64,000 bases of DNA from contig NZ_JABEQM010000008.1 of NCBI RefSeq assembly GCF_014174155.1, forward strand, positions 123,481 to 187,480. The letters are read 5' to 3'. Each line of letters opens with the position of its first letter. The first letter of the stretch is position 1. This DNA is from Gluconacetobacter tumulisoli. GTDB taxonomy: Bacteria; Pseudomonadota; Alphaproteobacteria; Acetobacterales; Acetobacteraceae. A program made the position numbers and the translations under genes. Shown here piece by piece: positions 59,761 through 64,000 of the stretch. Below the pieces are notes generated by a model. The model searched no databases, was not told where the DNA came from, and worked only from the letters and a program-made list of their open reading frames with translations.

Positions 59761-61899
59761 TACCGGGCCCGAGGGCGCGGAGGAGGATCCAGCGGGAGAC
59801 GACGCGGAGGCGGCTGCCGCAGGCGAAGGGATTTCGGGCGTGGACGGGCGCAGCGGGGGCTGTTCGGGCGGCGGCACGGCAGCCGGCGGGGTGGACGCCA
59901 CGACCGGCGGAACCGGGGATGCAGGAACCGGGGCCGCTGGGACCGGAGCCGGGGACACGCGGGCCGCTGTGACCGGGCCCTTATCGTTGGCCGGGCCCTT
60001 CACGTCGTAAGCGTTGAACGGCGGCAGGGGCTGGGCCGGCGGCTGGTCGGCGCGCGGATTGCGGTCCAGCACCACGCGGGTGTCCTGCGGATAACGGTTC
60101 ATCAGGCCCAGCAGGGTGCCGTTGGTCCAGCCGAAGCCGACCTGCATCGGATATTCGCCGCCGCCCTTGCCGCCGGTCGGGCTGATCACCGGGTTCACCA
60201 CGTCATATTTTTCCAGCAGCACGCCGGATTTTTCATAGGTGCCGATCACGCGCCCCATCCAGCGCGTGGCGATCTCCTGCGCCAGGTCGTCGATCCCGTA
60301 CTGGTTCAGGCCCTTGATCGCCATCCATTGCGTCGGCGCCCAGCCGTTGGGAGAATCCCATTGCTGGCCGCTGACCCGGTCGGTGGTCGTCAGCCCGCCG
60401 ATTTTCAGCAGCCGGGCACGCAGGGTCGCGGCGACGGCCTGCGCCTGGTCCGGCGTCGCCATCTGCAGGAACAGCGGCATGACCGTCGCCCCTGACAGGA
60501 CCGGCGACAACGCGCCCTTCTTCCAGTCGTAATCGAAGAAGGCCCCCTGCCTGTCGTCCCACAGGACGCGGCGGATGGCGTCGATCCGCGCCGTGGCCTC
60601 ATGCGCATATCGATCGGACAGGGACGTGTTGCCGTTCAGGGCGTAGGCGTGGGACAGGGTCTGCTCCAGATGCGCGATCAGGCAGTTCAGTTCGACCGTC
60701 AGCAGGTCGGTCGTATGGATGGAGGACAGCGTGTGCCCGTCCGCGAGCCATCGGGACGAATAATCCCATCCCGTCTCGGCCCCCGCGCGAAGGTCGCGAT
60801 AGACCTCCGCCGCCGGGCGGTTTGTCGCGGTGGCGGTGGCGATGTCCTCGGGGTAGCTTTCGTCGCGCGGGGTCGAGAGATCGTCCCAGTGGCGGTTCAT
60901 CACCGTTCCGTCGGGCAGGCGCACGACACGGCGGTAGGCTGCGCCGGGCGCGGTCTGCGCCGCGCCATCCATCCAGTAATCATATTCGCGCTGCAGTTCG
61001 GGCAGGAAATTCGTGTAGGCGACCTGCCCGTCATGCATCGCCAGCAGATCGACCATCAGCGCGAAGAAAGGCGGTTCCGAGCGGCTGAGGTAATAGGTGC
61101 GGTTGCCGTTGGGCATGTGCCCGTACCGGTCGATCAGCGAGGCGATGTCGCGCACCATGCTGCGCATCAGGTCGATCCTGCCGTCCTCGTACAGGCCGAT
61201 CATGGTGAAATAGCTGTCCCAGTAGTACATCTCGCTGAACCGGCCGCCGGGGACGACATAGGTGTAGGGCAGAGGCAGCAGCGAGGAATGGGCCACCAGC
61301 GTGTCGGGCGGGCGGCTCAGGACCTCCCACATGCCGGTGATGTAGTCGCGCACGCCCTCGTTCGGGCGGCGGCGATAGGACACGGTCCGGCGCGGCGCGA
61401 CCGAGAAATGCTGGGCCACGAAATCCTTCAGCACGAACCCGGGGCGGTCCTTCTGCCGGTCGTAGTCGGCCAGCAGCGGATCCGGGGCCTCGTCGGGGAT
61501 GGCGTCGGCGATGGTCTTCGCGTCGTCGAAGACATGGGCCGCGCCGATGGCCGCGAACAGCCCGTCCAGCGCGATGGAGGGCGGGCGGAGATCCTGCTGG
61601 TCGGCCGAGGGCACCGCCACCCCGGGGCCGGCGGGACGCGGCGCCAGCGGGGACAGGTAGATCGCCGGTGGGGGAAGGGCCGCGCCAAAGGGGACGACGG
61701 TGGCGACCGGGGGCGGAAAGGGGGCGGGAAGGATCGCGGCCTGCGCGGCGGTATCCTGGATGGTCCCCTGGGCCAGGGCCTGCGCCGCCGCCGGCGCGAT
61801 TGGAACCGACAGGACGGCCAGCATGCCCGCCAGGCCGGAGAGAGCACGGGCGCGGAACCGTGCGGAGACAGGGAGATGGGTCGGATGGGGCACTGTCAC
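59599..61899 (-). CDS. treA: periplasmic trehalase with a long Pro/Ala-rich tail
   Basis: 766 aa from GTG at 61899 (GAGGA upstream). Signal peptide about 15-40 ([20 protein letters not shown]). GH37 catalytic domain about 75-605, with signature 1 [16 protein letters not shown] (about 218-233) and signature 2 [14 protein letters not shown] (about 512-525). It splits trehalose into two glucose in the periplasm. After GLMNRYPQD the chain runs on for about 160 residues, mainly Pro/Ala/Ser. The last 54 codons (59,599-59,760) lie antisense inside ctaA; an earlier stop lost by frameshift is possible. Confidence 0.9.
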   Translation of the reverse strand: MTVPHPTHLPVSARFRARALSGLAGMLAVLSVPIAPAAAQALAQGTIQDTAAQAAILPAPFPPPVATVVPFGAALPPPAIYLSPLAPRPAGPGVAVPSADQQDLRPPSIALDGLFAAIGAAHVFDDAKTIADAIPDEAPDPLLADYDRQKDRPGFVLKDFVAQHFSVAPRRTVSYRRRPNEGVRDYITGMWEVLSRPPDTLVAHSSLLPLPYTYVVPGGRFSEMYYWDSYFTMIGLYEDGRIDLMRSMVRDIASLIDRYGHMPNGNRTYYLSRSEPPFFALMVDLLAMHDGQVAYTNFLPELQREYDYWMDGAAQTAPGAAYRRVVRLPDGTVMNRHWDDLSTPRDESYPEDIATATATNRPAAEVYRDLRAGAETGWDYSSRWLADGHTLSSIHTTDLLTVELNCLIAHLEQTLSHAYALNGNTSLSDRYAHEATARIDAIRRVLWDDRQGAFFDYDWKKGALSPVLSGATVMPLFLQMATPDQAQAVAATLRARLLKIGGLTTTDRVSGQQWDSPNGWAPTQWMAIKGLNQYGIDDLAQEIATRWMGRVIGTYEKSGVLLEKYDVVNPVISPTGGKGGGEYPMQVGFGWTNGTLLGLMNRYPQDTRVVLDRNPRADQPPAQPLPPFNAYDVKGPANDKGPVTAARVSPAPVPAAPVPASPVPPVVASTPPAAVPPPEQPPLRPSTPEIPSPAAAASASSPAGSSSAPSGPVSGPADAAQAVQGHDGDGQQDRGPRLVHGAGPGGHDQQQGSDPQRVLDQHGPAQ

Positions 61900-62070
61900 T
61901 GGGCGCGGATTCCTCGGTCGGTCAGGGACTTGGCAGGGTCAGGATGCCCTGCGGCGGCGGGATCGGAAAGAAAAACGGGCCGGATGGAGGGAAGTTCACC
62001 CGCCCAACATCTGCGGGTGCTGGCCAATCGGACGGTTTCGCCCCATGTCGGAATACGACTATGACTCGCG

Positions 62071-63576
<1,506 letters not shown>

Positions 63577-63754
63577 TCCTCGCCCGGGTCTGCATGAGTT
63601 CTTGGCGGCATTCCCCAGGGTTCCGCCGTGAAACCGGCGAAAAGGCGTTCGGTCGTCCAGCTGGAAGACAAGTTACCGAAAAAGGCAGACAAAACCCGCA
63701 ACCGACCCCAGCAGGATGCCCGGTTCGATAGCCCGCGCGGCCAAAACTGTCGTG

Positions 63755-63786
63755 CGCGGGAGCCCTATACCTGGTGGGCTCCCGCG
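63755..63786. terminator. hairpin terminator between tldD and the edge gene
   Basis: Perfect 11-bp stem CGCGGGAGCCC/GGGCTCCCGCG with a 10-nt loop in the 233-bp convergent junction; on the minus strand it is followed after 8 nt by TTTT. It probably ends the minus-strand gene at the right edge and perhaps tldD too. Confidence 0.75.
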
Positions 63787-63809
63787 ACGTCGTCGCAGAC
63801 GGTGTCCTA

Positions 63810-64000
63810 TCACCCCCTTGAGCCGTCGACCGCCATCAGCTCGGGATGGAACGCGGGGCTGTCGACACGCTTGAAGCCCCCTTTGCCCGACCAGGATCCA
63901 GCCATGTCCGTCGAGCCGTCGCCATCTTCGTCGGTCGAATCATTGAAATATTGGTCCACCAGTTCCGGGGTGGGCTGAATCGAGCCGATTTCCAGAGGTG
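63810..64000 (-). CDS. unknown protein, C-terminal fragment
   Basis: 62 codons and a TGA are visible; the rest lies beyond the window. The reading frame (PLEIGSIQPTPELVDQYF, then an acidic stretch NDSTDEDGDGSTDMAG, then GGFKRVDSPAFHPELMAVDG) has clear amino-acid periodicity and a terminator after it. It is therefore accepted as a real gene, although I do not recognise it. The Asp/Asn-rich stretch could be a calcium-binding or linker segment. A plus-strand GTG frame over the same DNA is rejected. Confidence 0.5.
   Translation of the reverse strand, partial: PLEIGSIQPTPELVDQYFNDSTDEDGDGSTDMAGSWSGKGGFKRVDSPAFHPELMAVDGSRG

Noticed and set aside
63628..63978. 116-codon plus-strand frame near the right edge with a basic start
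   Set aside because: Runs through a strong hairpin and antisense to a frame with better coding character; a decayed gene remnant cannot be excluded.

Overview
The window is high-GC DNA from an alphaproteobacterium. Gene content and gene order (tsaB/NifU-like/RutE-like block, rph-rdgB divergent from hrcA, a nusA-infB operon, a TonB-ExbB-ExbD-ExbD cluster, periplasmic trehalase, CtaA) fit an acetic acid bacterium (Acetobacteraceae, perhaps near Gluconacetobacter). That placement rests on general resemblance, not on a database search. I saw no tRNA, rRNA, CRISPR array, prophage or complete insertion sequence. About 53 genes can be supported; the first (tsaB) and the last are cut by the window edges.

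Layout. 1-5.3 kb: tsaB, a RutE-like nitroreductase, a NifU-like Fe-S protein, an exported beta-propeller protein and a two-component pair. 5.4-9.5 kb: an energy-transduction operon on the minus strand (tonB, exbB, two exbD, TPR-like exported protein) closed by a 14-bp hairpin. 10-19.3 kb: prfB with its programmed frameshift, PBP1A, an aldo/keto reductase, hrcA divergent from rph-rdgB, and a membrane glycosyltransferase. 19.4-23.1 kb: LysR regulator divergent from a bicupin dioxygenase, then a nitronate monooxygenase-like protein. 23.2-35.3 kb: the rimP-nusA-ylxR-infB-rbfA / truB-rpsO-pnp translation cluster, broken between rbfA and truB by an SDR gene, an MCE-domain gene and a structured repeat. 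35.5-38.4 kb: an unrecognised three-gene operon around a membrane-anchored ClpB-like AAA+ ATPase. 38.5-42.2 kb: LysR and an amino-acid-type ABC transporter whose two genes are separated by a tandem of the same structured repeat. 42.2-64 kb: acnA, ccmAB, GNAT, copC-like plus PLP decarboxylase, BrkB-like, RlpA-like, aroQ-accB-accC, FUSC exporter, apt, Bcr-type MFS, TVP38, ctaA, trehalase, tldD and the end of an unknown gene.

The most unusual things seen are: (1) a 164-bp element with a perfect 28-bp outer inverted repeat that occurs at 29,097-29,260 and 41,245-41,408 (plus a degenerate neighbour at 41,074). The arms differ at seven positions between loci but are exactly self-complementary within each locus, and both full copies abut the TGA stop of a minus-strand gene. 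(2) The AAA+/bitopic protein triad at 35.5-38.4 kb. (3) A terminator-like hairpin plus T6 tract ending three bases before the TTG start of rimP, that is, a possible attenuator of the nusA operon. (4) A second dispersed repeat lying in three convergent gene junctions and built of GC-rich hairpins, probably a mobile or duplicated bidirectional terminator.

All coordinates, hairpins and repeat alignments were worked out by eye. Functions come from recognised motifs and family knowledge. No search or folding program was run.
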